Origin: Noviherbaspirillum sp.
GTDB taxonomy: Bacteria > Pseudomonadota > Gammaproteobacteria > Burkholderiales > Burkholderiaceae
Direction: 5' to 3'
DNA: 15,634 nt
Assembly: GCA_028292785.1 (NCBI GenBank)
Contig: JAQGLQ010000028.1
Coordinates: 1 to 15,634 of the forward strand
Shown one piece after another: positions 7,049 through 14,166 of the stretch. The stretch's first letter is position 1, and every line of letters begins with the position of its first letter. A program made the position numbers and the translations under genes. Below the pieces are notes generated by a model that saw nothing but the letters and a program-made list of their open reading frames with translations, did not search any database and was not told the origin of the DNA.

Positions 7049-7363
7049 ATGGAAACGCTGAATTATCGGTTTGAGAACGGCAAGCGGCCGGTGGCAAGCT
7101 CACCGCAACTGGTCGGGGTGGTCAGCTCCGGCAATCTCGAAGTACTGATCGAGCCCGCTCCGCTCGGCGGCGCCTGCGAGATCGAAATAAAAACCGCCGC
7201 CACCGGTTTCGGCGCGACGTGGCAGGCCGTGATGGCGGATTTTCACGCGCGCTGGCTGTTGGCGGATACGCGCATCGCGATCAATGACATGGGCGCCACG
7301 CCGGCGGTGGTCAGCCTGCGCCTCGACCAGGCGGTGGAAACGATGATGGGAGGCGCGCCGTGA
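7049..7363 (+). CDS. mdcC: Malonate decarboxylase acyl carrier protein (delta subunit)
   Basis: This 104-residue protein is the acyl carrier that moves acetyl and malonyl groups between the enzyme's active sites. In Klebsiella MdcC the 2'-(5''-triphosphoribosyl)-3'-dephospho-CoA group is attached to the serine of a V-G-S-G-D-M-E motif. The matching stretch here is V-V-S-S-G-N-L-E (24-31), so Ser27 is the expected attachment site, with Ser26 replacing the usual Gly. The length matches the family. It is unrelated in sequence to fatty-acid ACP, and needs MdcB and MdcG, both encoded downstream. Its TGA overlaps the GTG start of mdcD. Confidence 0.92.
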   Translation: METLNYRFENGKRPVASSPQLVGVVSSGNLEVLIEPAPLGGACEIEIKTAATGFGATWQAVMADFHARWLLADTRIAINDMGATPAVVSLRLDQAVETMMGGAP

Positions 7364-8256
7364 GCAGCTACCTTGAGTTGAATGCGCGCGAACGCATACA
7401 GCGCATGTTCGACGCCGGAACATTCGAGGAATTCCTGCCGCCCGCGGAACGCGTCATCAGTCCGCATCTCGCGCAGCTGGATGCCCCGGTATCGTTTGAC
7501 GATGGCGTCGTGGTCGGCCGCGGCATGATGGACGGCAAACCGGTGTTCGGCGCCGCGCAGGAAGGCGGCTTCATGGGCGGCGCGGTTGGCGAGGTGCATG
7601 GCGCCAAACTGGTGGGACTGCTGCAACGCGCGGTCGAGGAACAGGCATACGCGGTGCTGCTCCTGCTGGAATCCGGGGGCGTGCGGCTGCATGAAGCAAA
7701 TGCCGGACTGATTGCAGTGTCGGAAGTGATGCGGGCCATTCTCGATGCGCGCGCGGCGGGCGTTCCTGTCGTGGCGCTGATCGGCGGATCGAACGGATGC
7801 TTCGGCGGCATGGGCATCGCCGCGCGCTGCGCCAACATCATCGTCATGTCCGAAGAAGGCCGTCTTGCAATGTCCGGTCCGGAAGTCATCGAAACCGCGC
7901 ATGGCGTCGAAGAATTCGATTCGCGCGACCGGGCCCTGGTCTGGCGCACCACCGGCGGCAAGCATCGTTACCTGCTCGGCGACTGCCAGGCACTGGTGCG
8001 CGACAACCTCGAGGCATTCCAGCAGGCGGCGCTGCAGGCGATGGAGGCCAGTCGCGCAGACGACATCGGACTGACCCTGAGCGATCTGGAAGCCGAACAG
8101 AGCATGCTGGAACGCCGCTTGACGGATTTTGGCGACGAATCCGATCCGCTGCAGATATGGCAGCGGCTTGGCATAGCCGACCCGGCCGCGATACCGATGC
8201 TGGAAGCGGAAGCGTTCGTGAATCTCGCGGATCAACATCGGGCAGGAGGCCAATGA
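7360..8256 (+). CDS. mdcD: Malonate decarboxylase beta subunit (carboxyltransferase-like)
   Basis: This 298-residue protein has the crotonase/carboxyltransferase fold family signature. It pairs with MdcE to decarboxylate malonyl-S-MdcC to acetyl-S-MdcC and CO2. Visible motifs are E-S-G-G-V-R-L-H-E-A-N (104-114), I-G-G-S-N-G-C-F-G-G-M-G (141-152, resembling an oxyanion-hole glycine segment) and M-S-G-P-E-V-I-E (171-178). The start codon is GTG at 7360, overlapping the mdcC stop by 4 nt, with GGGAGG upstream. The protein begins S-S-Y-L-E-L-N-A-R-E-R-I, matching the family N-terminus, so GTG is accepted. There is no biotin-binding partner gene in the operon, which fits the biotin-independent enzyme. 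Confidence 0.94.
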   Translation: MSSYLELNARERIQRMFDAGTFEEFLPPAERVISPHLAQLDAPVSFDDGVVVGRGMMDGKPVFGAAQEGGFMGGAVGEVHGAKLVGLLQRAVEEQAYAVLLLLESGGVRLHEANAGLIAVSEVMRAILDARAAGVPVVALIGGSNGCFGGMGIAARCANIIVMSEEGRLAMSGPEVIETAHGVEEFDSRDRALVWRTTGGKHRYLLGDCQALVRDNLEAFQQAALQAMEASRADDIGLTLSDLEAEQSMLERRLTDFGDESDPLQIWQRLGIADPAAIPMLEAEAFVNLADQHRAGGQ

Positions 8257-8972
8257 TGGACTGGAAAACACTCGCGTCCCGACTTTTCCCCGAGGGACAT
8301 GACATCAGCGCGCAAGACAGCTTTCTATCGGGAGCCGGCCAGGTCGACGGCAAGCCGGTCGCCGTCATCGGTACCACCGACCATACGCCCATCGGCATCG
8401 AAATCGCTCTGGCGCAGGCGAAGGCGGTATTGAAGACCGTGCGCGAACATCCGCAGCGCCCGATTCTTATTCTGGTGGACACCCAGGGCCAGCGCCTGCG
8501 CCATCGCGATGAAATGCTGGGCATTAACAGTTATATGGCGCACCTCGGCAAATGCATAGACCTGGCGCGACGCCGAGGGCACAAAGTCATCGGCCTGGTG
8601 TACGACCAGGCATTATCGGGCGGCTTCATCACCAGCGGGCTGATTGCCGATGCCTGCTTCGCCCTGCCGGACGCGACGATACGCGTCATGGGCTTGCCGG
8701 CGATGGCGCGCATCACCAAAGTACCGGAAGAGAAGCTGACCGAACTGGCGAAGGACAATCCGGTCTTTGCGCCCGGCGCGCAAAATTACTTTCGCATGGG
8801 CGGAGTGCAGGAAATCTGGGAAGGAGACCTCGCGGCGCGGCTGGCACAGGCGCTTGCCGAGTGCGACGCCACAGACCGCCGCAGAGAGCTGGGACTGACG
8901 CGAGGCGGCCGCCATTTTGCGCAGCCGGTGGCGGAAGCAGTGAGGTCGGGCGGCCATGTTCGCCCGGCATGA
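8256..8972 (+). CDS. mdcE: Malonate decarboxylase gamma subunit
   Basis: This 238-residue subunit is the partner of MdcD in malonyl-S-ACP decarboxylation. It carries the family segments I-L-V-D-T-Q-G-Q-R-L-R-H-R-D-E-M-L-G-I (72-90), Y-D-Q-A-L-S-G-G-F-I-T-S-G-L (117-130) and the R-V-M-G-L-P-A-M-A-R-I-T motif (143-154). Two consecutive ATGs (8253 and 8256) are possible starts. AGGAGG at 8244-8249 is 6 nt from 8256 but only 3 nt from 8253, so 8256 is preferred, giving a one-base TGATG overlap with mdcD. Tight coupling with mdcD fits a fixed subunit ratio. The 3' end overlaps mdcG by 17 nt. Confidence 0.94.
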   Translation: MDWKTLASRLFPEGHDISAQDSFLSGAGQVDGKPVAVIGTTDHTPIGIEIALAQAKAVLKTVREHPQRPILILVDTQGQRLRHRDEMLGINSYMAHLGKCIDLARRRGHKVIGLVYDQALSGGFITSGLIADACFALPDATIRVMGLPAMARITKVPEEKLTELAKDNPVFAPGAQNYFRMGGVQEIWEGDLAARLAQALAECDATDRRRELGLTRGGRHFAQPVAEAVRSGGHVRPA

Positions 8973-9636
8973 GCTCGCATGGTTATCTGACATCGGCTGG
9001 CAGCATGCGCGGACCACCGCGCCCGAGTGTTGCCGCGACATGATCGACGCCTGGCGTCGGGCCGACTGGCCGGCAACCGTGCGGCGGGCCGACGCCGATC
9101 TGTTGCCGGACCAGGTATCGATCGGCATTGCCATGCCGCCCAGTCCGGTCGATGGGTCCAAGACCCGCATCGGTTTGCGGGTGTCGCGATCCGATATCAA
9201 AAGGGTCCTGCCGCCCATCGCTGTTGCGCAGGTGATCGAAGCCGTGCCTCAACCGTGGCAGCGCTCGCTCGCCGCATTGGAGAGAGAGGCTGCCGGCCAG
9301 GGATTGGCAATCCGCGTTTATGGTTCCGTCGCGCTGCAGGCATTGACGCGGCAACCCTACCTGACAGCGGCATCCGATATCGATGTGCTGCTGCATCCGG
9401 TGACGCAACCACAGTTGTATCGCGGACTAGCCCTGCTCAATTCGTACGCGAGTCGCCTGCCTCTCGACGGGGAGATGGTTTTCCCGCGTGGACAGGCCGT
9501 CGCCTGGAAAGAATTGTCGGGCGCGCTGCGCGCGAAGAGCGCCATGCGGGTCTTGGTGAAGGACATGCGTGGCGTCTATCTGACGACGGCTAGCGCCTTG
9601 ATGGCGACCATGAAGGACGACGTATGCATGAACTGA
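8956..9636 (+). CDS. mdcG: Phosphoribosyl-dephospho-CoA transferase (holo-ACP synthase of malonate decarboxylase)
   Basis: This 226-residue enzyme transfers the prosthetic group precursor, 2'-(5''-triphosphoribosyl)-3'-dephospho-CoA, onto apo-MdcC, releasing pyrophosphate. It belongs to the ancient nucleotidyltransferase superfamily. The signature G-S (123-124) followed by D-I-D (Asp141 and Asp143) is present; the equivalent aspartates in Klebsiella MdcG are catalytic. The N-terminus M-F-A-R-H-E-L-A-W-L matches the family and fixes the start at 8956, inside the end of mdcE. The 3' end overlaps mdcB by 13 nt. Confidence 0.92.
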   Translation: MFARHELAWLSDIGWQHARTTAPECCRDMIDAWRRADWPATVRRADADLLPDQVSIGIAMPPSPVDGSKTRIGLRVSRSDIKRVLPPIAVAQVIEAVPQPWQRSLAALEREAAGQGLAIRVYGSVALQALTRQPYLTAASDIDVLLHPVTQPQLYRGLALLNSYASRLPLDGEMVFPRGQAVAWKELSGALRAKSAMRVLVKDMRGVYLTTASALMATMKDDVCMN

Positions 9637-10535
9637 TGACCGCCGCCGGCGTTTGCTTTGAACCGGACAACCTGCATGTATTCCCGCGGCGCGGGCGGGA
9701 ACAAGACCTTGCGTTTTGTGCCAGGACCGGTCGGCTGGCGGTGCGCTGCCTGTATGCGGAGTTGACTCTGTATCCAAAGCCGGGCCTGGTCTCGCTGGTC
9801 GATAACGGCAGTCATGGTGACATGACGGCGGAAACCTTCATGCGAAGCATGTTCGCGCTGCGCCACTATTTCATTCTCATTACCAGAGCGGGCCGGGAAG
9901 ATGCGGCATTCGCGACGTTGAAGCGGTTCGGCATCGAAGCGGAACAGCGCATGATGACCGCCACCGGCGGCATCAATACCCATCGCGGCGCCATCTTTTG
10001 TCTGGGCTTGCTGTGCGCGGCGATTGGAAATTGCCATGCGCGCGGTGTTGCGCTGTCGGCCCCGTCGATCAGGTCCATGCTGTTGGCCCGATGGGGGAAG
10101 GCCTTGGCCGAACATACCCGGCCGGCGACCACCGGCTCGCACGGGGTCCAGGCTGCCCTGCGCTATGCAGCAAGCGGCGCGCGCGAAGAAGCCGCGTTGG
10201 GACTGCCGTCGGTGTTCGAGGTGGCCCTTCCGGCTTTGCGGCAAACCCTGGCCGCCGGGCGAGGCTGGAGACGGGCGCGCATCGATGCCTTGTTTGCCTT
10301 GATGGCGCATATCAGCGACACCAATGTGTATCACCGCGGCGGCGCCGACGGCGCGCAGACCGTCAGGCGGAATGCGCGGGATTTTCTCGCTTTGGGAGGC
10401 ACGGCCCATCCGGACTGGGAAATGCATGCGGAACAATGCCATCGCAGCTTCGTCCGCGGCAGGCTTTCGCCAGGCGGCGCTGCGGACTTGCTGGCCGCGG
10501 CCTGTTTCGTTCACGACGCATGCCGGGAAGTCTGA
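9624..10535 (+). CDS. mdcB: Triphosphoribosyl-dephospho-CoA synthase
   Basis: This 303-residue CitG/MdcB-family enzyme condenses ATP with 3'-dephospho-CoA to make the triphosphoribosyl-dephospho-CoA precursor and free adenine. Family hallmarks are clear: E-L-T-L-Y-P-K-P-G-L-V-S (46-57), D-N-G-S-H-G-D-M-T (60-68) and A-T-G-G-I-N-T-H-R-G-A-I-F (113-125). The start at 9624 has AAGGA 7 nt upstream; the next in-frame ATG (9636) abuts the mdcG stop and is a weaker alternative. It works directly ahead of MdcG in cofactor assembly. The length is normal for MdcB. Confidence 0.93.
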   Translation: MHELMTAAGVCFEPDNLHVFPRRGREQDLAFCARTGRLAVRCLYAELTLYPKPGLVSLVDNGSHGDMTAETFMRSMFALRHYFILITRAGREDAAFATLKRFGIEAEQRMMTATGGINTHRGAIFCLGLLCAAIGNCHARGVALSAPSIRSMLLARWGKALAEHTRPATTGSHGVQAALRYAASGAREEAALGLPSVFEVALPALRQTLAAGRGWRRARIDALFALMAHISDTNVYHRGGADGAQTVRRNARDFLALGGTAHPDWEMHAEQCHRSFVRGRLSPGGAADLLAAACFVHDACREV

Positions 10536-10540
10536 TCAGC

Positions 10541-11473
10541 ATGCAAAACCGCCTTGCTCTTCTCTGCCCCGGCCAGGGCGGCCAGCATCCGGCCATGTTC
10601 GATCTTGCGCGCGCCGATCAGCGTGCCGGCCAGCAGCTCGACCAATGGCTGGCGGATGCGCGGCTTGGCGAAGCGCTCAATACCATTCTTTCAAATGACG
10701 CGCTTTTGTTCTCCAACCGATTGGCGCAGCCGTTGATCGCCGCGGCGACGCTGGCGATGTGGGAAGCGCTCAGGACTGATGTGGCCGCACCGGCTTTGAT
10801 AGCCGGCTACAGCATAGGCGAGCTGAGCGCCTACGGTGTCGCCGGCGCTCTCAGTGCCGGCGACACCGTGATATTGGCGGCCACCCGCGCTCGAATGATG
10901 GACGCTTGCCTGAAAAACGGCCCACCGCAGCTGCTGATCGCCATTTCCGGCCAGAGCGCCGCAGCCATAGGCGAGATCACGCGACGGTACGATTTTCACG
11001 TGGCGATCGAAAACGGCGAGGACAGTTTCATCGCCGGCGGCCCCGCCGCTCTCTTGACGAAAGTGCAAGGCAGCTTAACCGCGTTGGGCGCCCACGTCAC
11101 GGTTCTGCCGGTTGAAGTCGCATCGCATACGCCATTCATGCGTCCCGCGGTCGCGCCGTTTGCCGACGCACTCAGACATCGCCGCTTCATTGATCCGAGC
11201 ATCGCAGTGCTATCAGGGACCTCGGCTGAAATGATTCATGCGTCGGAAACGGCGATCCTGCACCTATCGCGACAGATCGCGGAAAAAATCGTGTGGCATG
11301 CATGCATGGACGCCTGCGCCGAAGCCGGGATGACAGTAGCGCTGGAACTCGGTCCGGGCGCAGCATTGTCACGCATGCTGCGCGCCCGCCACCCTCGGAT
11401 TGAATGCCGCTCGGTGGCTGACTTTCGCTCGCTCGACGGCATCAAAAAATGGCTTGCCCGGCATGTAAATTAA
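10541..11473 (+). CDS. mdcH: Malonyltransferase of malonate decarboxylase (malonyl-CoA:ACP transacylase, epsilon subunit)
   Basis: This 310-residue FabD-like acyltransferase primes the cycle by moving malonyl from malonyl-CoA to MdcC. The catalytic set is intact: N-terminal C-P-G-Q-G-G-Q (9-15), nucleophile Ser91 in G-Y-S-I-G-E, a malonate-carboxylate-binding Arg116 (aligned with FabD Arg117), and His196 in A-S-H-T-P-F-M. An open frame extends upstream to 9998, but that would overlap nearly half of mdcB. ATG 10541, 5 bp after the mdcB stop, gives the family N-terminus. It closes the operon, with 427 bp of sparse sequence after it. Confidence 0.93.
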   Translation: MQNRLALLCPGQGGQHPAMFDLARADQRAGQQLDQWLADARLGEALNTILSNDALLFSNRLAQPLIAAATLAMWEALRTDVAAPALIAGYSIGELSAYGVAGALSAGDTVILAATRARMMDACLKNGPPQLLIAISGQSAAAIGEITRRYDFHVAIENGEDSFIAGGPAALLTKVQGSLTALGAHVTVLPVEVASHTPFMRPAVAPFADALRHRRFIDPSIAVLSGTSAEMIHASETAILHLSRQIAEKIVWHACMDACAEAGMTVALELGPGAALSRMLRARHPRIECRSVADFRSLDGIKKWLARHVN

Positions 11474-11522
11474 ACACGTTTCCGGTTAGCCGAAAAATTC
11501 ATTCCCCCCACGCATAACTGAT

Positions 11523-11548
11523 ATGGCCAGCCGAAATTGGCCATCATC
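11523..11548 (+). terminator. Hairpin downstream of mdcH, possible operon end
   Basis: ATGGCCA (11523-11529) and TGGCCAT (11538-11544) form a 7-bp stem with an 8-nt loop. Three more pairs are possible across a single-base bulge (GAT at 11520-11522 with ATC at 11546-11548). It begins about 50 bp after the mdcH stop. No T-run follows, so it may stabilise the transcript's 3' end rather than terminate by itself. Confidence 0.35.
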
Positions 11549-11679
11549 CCGAATCGGCGCTATAACGATCAAAGTGCTGCGCACCGCGTCGCGGGACACA
11601 GCCGACAACACTCCCCTAGAGCGGCATACACCTTTGGCCGGCGCAGCGACTTCAAAAACCAAATCACGGGAGTTATGAA

Positions 11680-11820
11680 ATGCGGGACGTAGTGATCTCT
11701 ATTGCAGCGCTTCTTTTGGCCGCTGCGAGAATGCGGGCTGAAACCGTGATGCAGCGCTATGCAAAAGTACGCGTGCATCAGGACGACTCATATACCTCGA
11801 ATGCGGGTGGATGGAATTGA
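11680..11820 (+). CDS. Small hypothetical ORF (46 aa) between mdcH and fliE
   Basis: ATG 11680 is preceded by GGGAG (11668-11672) at 7-nt spacing. The 46-residue product starts with a hydrophobic stretch, V-V-I-S-I-A-A-L-L-L-A-A-A, followed by a charged and polar tail ending S-N-A-G-G-W-N. The start resembles a short signal or membrane segment, although an acidic residue at position 3 is atypical. I recognise no family. It may be a real small membrane or secreted peptide or a chance frame; there is no operon context to help. Confidence 0.3.
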   Translation: MRDVVISIAALLLAAARMRAETVMQRYAKVRVHQDDSYTSNAGGWN

Positions 11821-11900
11821 ACGGGCGGCAAGCCGCACACCATTCTCCTCCCCCTTCCCTTTCCCCTCGATCGAGCCGGCTGTGATCATTGCCATATTGA

Positions 11901-12251
11901 TCAGATCTGCATGTTCATGATTTCCTGGTAAGCGGACACGATCTTGTTCCGCACCTGGACGGTTGACTGGAAAGTGATGCTGGCCTTCTGCATCGAGATC
12001 ATGACGTCGGACAGGTTGACGCTGTCGTCGCCAAGCGCGAAACGCTGGCCGAGCACTTCGGCCTTGTGCTGCGCGCCGCTGACCTGATCCAGCGAGGACT
12101 TGAGTACCTCGGCAAAGTCGACCTTGCCGGCGCCTTTCTCGGCCTGCAGCGGGTTGACGCCGGTGGCGCGTTCGCTGGGGCGCGCGGCCGCGGCCTTGAG
12201 CTGGGCCATCATTCCTTGGATCTGGCTTGCGTCGAAAATTCCTGTTTTCAT
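11901..12251 (-). CDS. fliE: Flagellar hook-basal body complex protein FliE
   Basis: This 116-residue protein is the adapter linking the MS ring to the proximal rod in the periplasm. It has the family's variable N-terminus and conserved C-terminal half: F-A-L-G-D-D-S-V-N-L-S-D-V-M-I (71-85), then S-M-Q-K-A-S-I-T-F-Q-S-T-V-Q-V-R-N-K, and a terminal A-Y-Q-E-I-M-N-M-Q-I. GGGAGAG lies upstream of the start on the minus strand. It diverges from fliF across 217 bp, the usual arrangement in Burkholderiales-type flagellar clusters. Confidence 0.95.
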   Translation of the reverse strand: MKTGIFDASQIQGMMAQLKAAAARPSERATGVNPLQAEKGAGKVDFAEVLKSSLDQVSGAQHKAEVLGQRFALGDDSVNLSDVMISMQKASITFQSTVQVRNKIVSAYQEIMNMQI

Positions 12252-12468
12252 CGATTTTCTCTCCCGAAAGCGGAGTTGGTTCGTTTCTCCGCCCTTCTAC
12301 ATCGACACACTAACACCCGCCGCCGGATTGCTCGGCCCGATTAGCAGCCGAAATAGCGCTCTTTTCCCGCGATTGAAATCCGCCGCAGCGCCGACAATGC
12401 GTACCGTGCCTAATCACGCTTAACAACAAGACCTACATGCCCAACACCGACGCTTGCGGAGAAACATC
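12252..12468. promoter_or_regulatory. Divergent fliE/fliF upstream region
   Basis: This 217-bp gap must hold the promoters of fliE (minus) and the fliFGH operon (plus). I looked for sigma-54 (GG-N10-GC) and sigma-28 (TAAA-N15-GCCGATAA) patterns. I found only partial matches with wrong spacing, so no promoter is placed. Ribosome sites are clear at both ends: GGGAGAG for fliE and GGAG (12458-12461) for fliF. Confidence 0.5.
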
Positions 12469-14166
12469 ATGGCGGTAGTCCTCGAAGAGGAAAGCCCCTC
12501 CAGGCCGCGCAGCCTCATGCGTCTGGCAGCCACGCCCAACGGCCGCAACATCCTTGCGATGATCGGCGTCGCGGCGGTCGCCGCGCTGATGGCCGGCGTC
12601 TGGATGTGGGGTCAGAAGCCCCAGTACCGGGTACTCTTCTCGAATTTTTCCGACCGCGACGGCGGCGCGATCGTTGCCTCGTTACAACAGATGAATGTGC
12701 CCTACCAGTTCGCCGAAGGCGGCGGCGCGATCCTGGTGCCGGAGGACAAAGTGCATGACGCCCGGCTCAAGCTGGCATCCCAGGGCTTGCCCAAAGGCGG
12801 CAATGTGGGCTTCGAGCTGATGGAAAACCAGAAGCTCGGCGTCTCGCAATTCCTCGAGCAGGTCAATTTTCAGCGCGCGCTCGAAGGCGAGCTGGCGAAG
12901 TCCATCCAGTCGGTGGGAGCGGTCCAGGCGGCGCGCGTGCACCTGGCCCTGCCGAAGAATTCGGTGTTCGTGCGCGACCAGCAGAAGCCCACCGCATCGG
13001 TGCTGCTCAATTTGCATCCTGGACGTGCGCTCGATCCGCAGCAGGTGAGCGCGATCGTGCACCTGGTTGCCAGCAGCGTGCCGGAACTGCCGACCGCCAA
13101 CGTTACCGTGGTCGATCAGAACGGCACCCTGCTGTCCGAAGCGGGCAAGGCGCGCGCTTCCAACGGCCTCGACCCGACGCAGTTGAAGTATTTGCACGAC
13201 CTGCAGCAAAGCATCGTGCGCCGCATCGAGTCGATCATCACGCCGATCGTCGGCGCCGAAAATGTGCGGGCGGAAGCGACCGCCGATGTCGACTTCTCGT
13301 CTACCGAACAGGCCGCCGAAACGTACAAACCCAACCAGGGCGCCAACCCGCCAGCGGTGCGCAGCCAGCACAGCACCGAATCCCAGAACGGCGGCAACAC
13401 CGCATCGGGCATTCCCGGCGCATTGAGCAACCAGCCCCCCGCCCCATCGACCGCGCCATTGACGACGCCGCCGGCGCCGGGTTCCGCCAACCCCGCGAAC
13501 CCTGCGACCACTCCCAACGCCGGCGCGCCTGCTCCCACGGGCAGCTCGCAACGCGACAGCACGGTCAATTACGAACTCGACAAGACCGTGCGCTATGTGC
13601 AGCAGCCGATGGGTGGAATCAAGCGGCTTACCGTCGCGGTGGTGGTCAACCACAAGCGCATCATCGACAAGAACGGCAAGACCGCCTACCGGCCCTTGAC
13701 CGAGGCTGAAAAGACCGAGATCACCAACCTGGTCAAGGAAGCCATGGGCTTCAGCCAGGAACGCGGCGACAGCCTCAACGTGGTCAACAGCCCGTTTGCG
13801 AATATCGAGAAAGAGGCCCAGCCGGAAGTGCCGCTCTGGAAGCAACAGGAAACCTGGGCGCTCGGCAAGGAAATCGGCCGGTATCTGCTGATCGGCATGG
13901 TGCTGCTTTTCATGTATTTCAAGCTGCTCAAGCCGCTGCTGCGCAAGATCAGCCACAAGGAAAGCAACGTCGAAAGGCTGGAAGCGGAAGCCGGCGCTCC
14001 GCAACTCGAGAGCGCCGAGGACGACGCGGCGGTGGTGCAGCTCAGCAACGAGACGATGGAGCCGCCGGTCAGCCAGTACCAGATCAGCCTGGAGCAGGCC
14101 AAGCGGCTCGCCAGGGAAAATCCTAAAGTGGTCGCGAACGTGGTCAAGGAATGGGTGGCGGAATGA
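12469..14166 (+). CDS. fliF: Flagellar M-ring (MS-ring) protein FliF
   Basis: This 565-residue protein is the first-assembled inner-membrane ring, housing the export gate and carrying FliG. An N-terminal helix lies at about 27-47 and a second at about 471-488. Between them are the YscJ/FliF ring-building domains (about 50-275) and the M-ring C-terminal domain, which resumes after a Pro/Ala/Asn/Thr-rich linker at about 288-360. The cytoplasmic tail ends S-L-E-Q-A-K-R-L-A-R-E-N-P-K-V-V-A, the FliG-binding region. ATG 12469 with GGAG 7 nt upstream is chosen over the in-frame TTG at 12454. The stop overlaps the start of fliG. Confidence 0.96.
   Translation: MAVVLEEESPSRPRSLMRLAATPNGRNILAMIGVAAVAALMAGVWMWGQKPQYRVLFSNFSDRDGGAIVASLQQMNVPYQFAEGGGAILVPEDKVHDARLKLASQGLPKGGNVGFELMENQKLGVSQFLEQVNFQRALEGELAKSIQSVGAVQAARVHLALPKNSVFVRDQQKPTASVLLNLHPGRALDPQQVSAIVHLVASSVPELPTANVTVVDQNGTLLSEAGKARASNGLDPTQLKYLHDLQQSIVRRIESIITPIVGAENVRAEATADVDFSSTEQAAETYKPNQGANPPAVRSQHSTESQNGGNTASGIPGALSNQPPAPSTAPLTTPPAPGSANPANPATTPNAGAPAPTGSSQRDSTVNYELDKTVRYVQQPMGGIKRLTVAVVVNHKRIIDKNGKTAYRPLTEAEKTEITNLVKEAMGFSQERGDSLNVVNSPFANIEKEAQPEVPLWKQQETWALGKEIGRYLLIGMVLLFMYFKLLKPLLRKISHKESNVERLEAEAGAPQLESAEDDAAVVQLSNETMEPPVSQYQISLEQAKRLARENPKVVANVVKEWVAE

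Larger units (their letters stand above)
11474..11900. other. Intergenic stretch between mdcH and fliE
   Basis: This 427-bp region separates the malonate operon from the flagellar genes. It holds a hairpin (11523-11548), one small ORF with a ribosome site (11680-11820), a 26-nt pure pyrimidine run on the plus strand (11843-11868), and a 10-bp palindrome CTCGATCGAG (11866-11875). I see no insertion sequence end, tRNA, integrase or clear promoter. Confidence 0.6.

Noticed and set aside
7243..8271. 342-codon open frame on the minus strand opposite mdcC/mdcD
   Set aside because: Antisense to two clearly identified subunit genes; no domain or ribosome site supports it.
9998..10540. Upstream extension of the mdcH open frame
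   Set aside because: It would lie within mdcB in another frame; the FabD-like N-terminus begins exactly at ATG 10541.
12393..12415. Sigma-54-like element (AGGCACG on the minus strand) in the fliE/fliF gap
   Set aside because: The -24 half fits but the -12 half is GCATT at the required spacing instead of TTGC, so the GG-N10-GC rule fails.
12682..14004. 440-codon open frame on the minus strand opposite fliF
   Set aside because: Compositionally an antisense shadow (Arg/Gly/Val/Leu rich, no motif). FliF on the plus strand explains the conservation.
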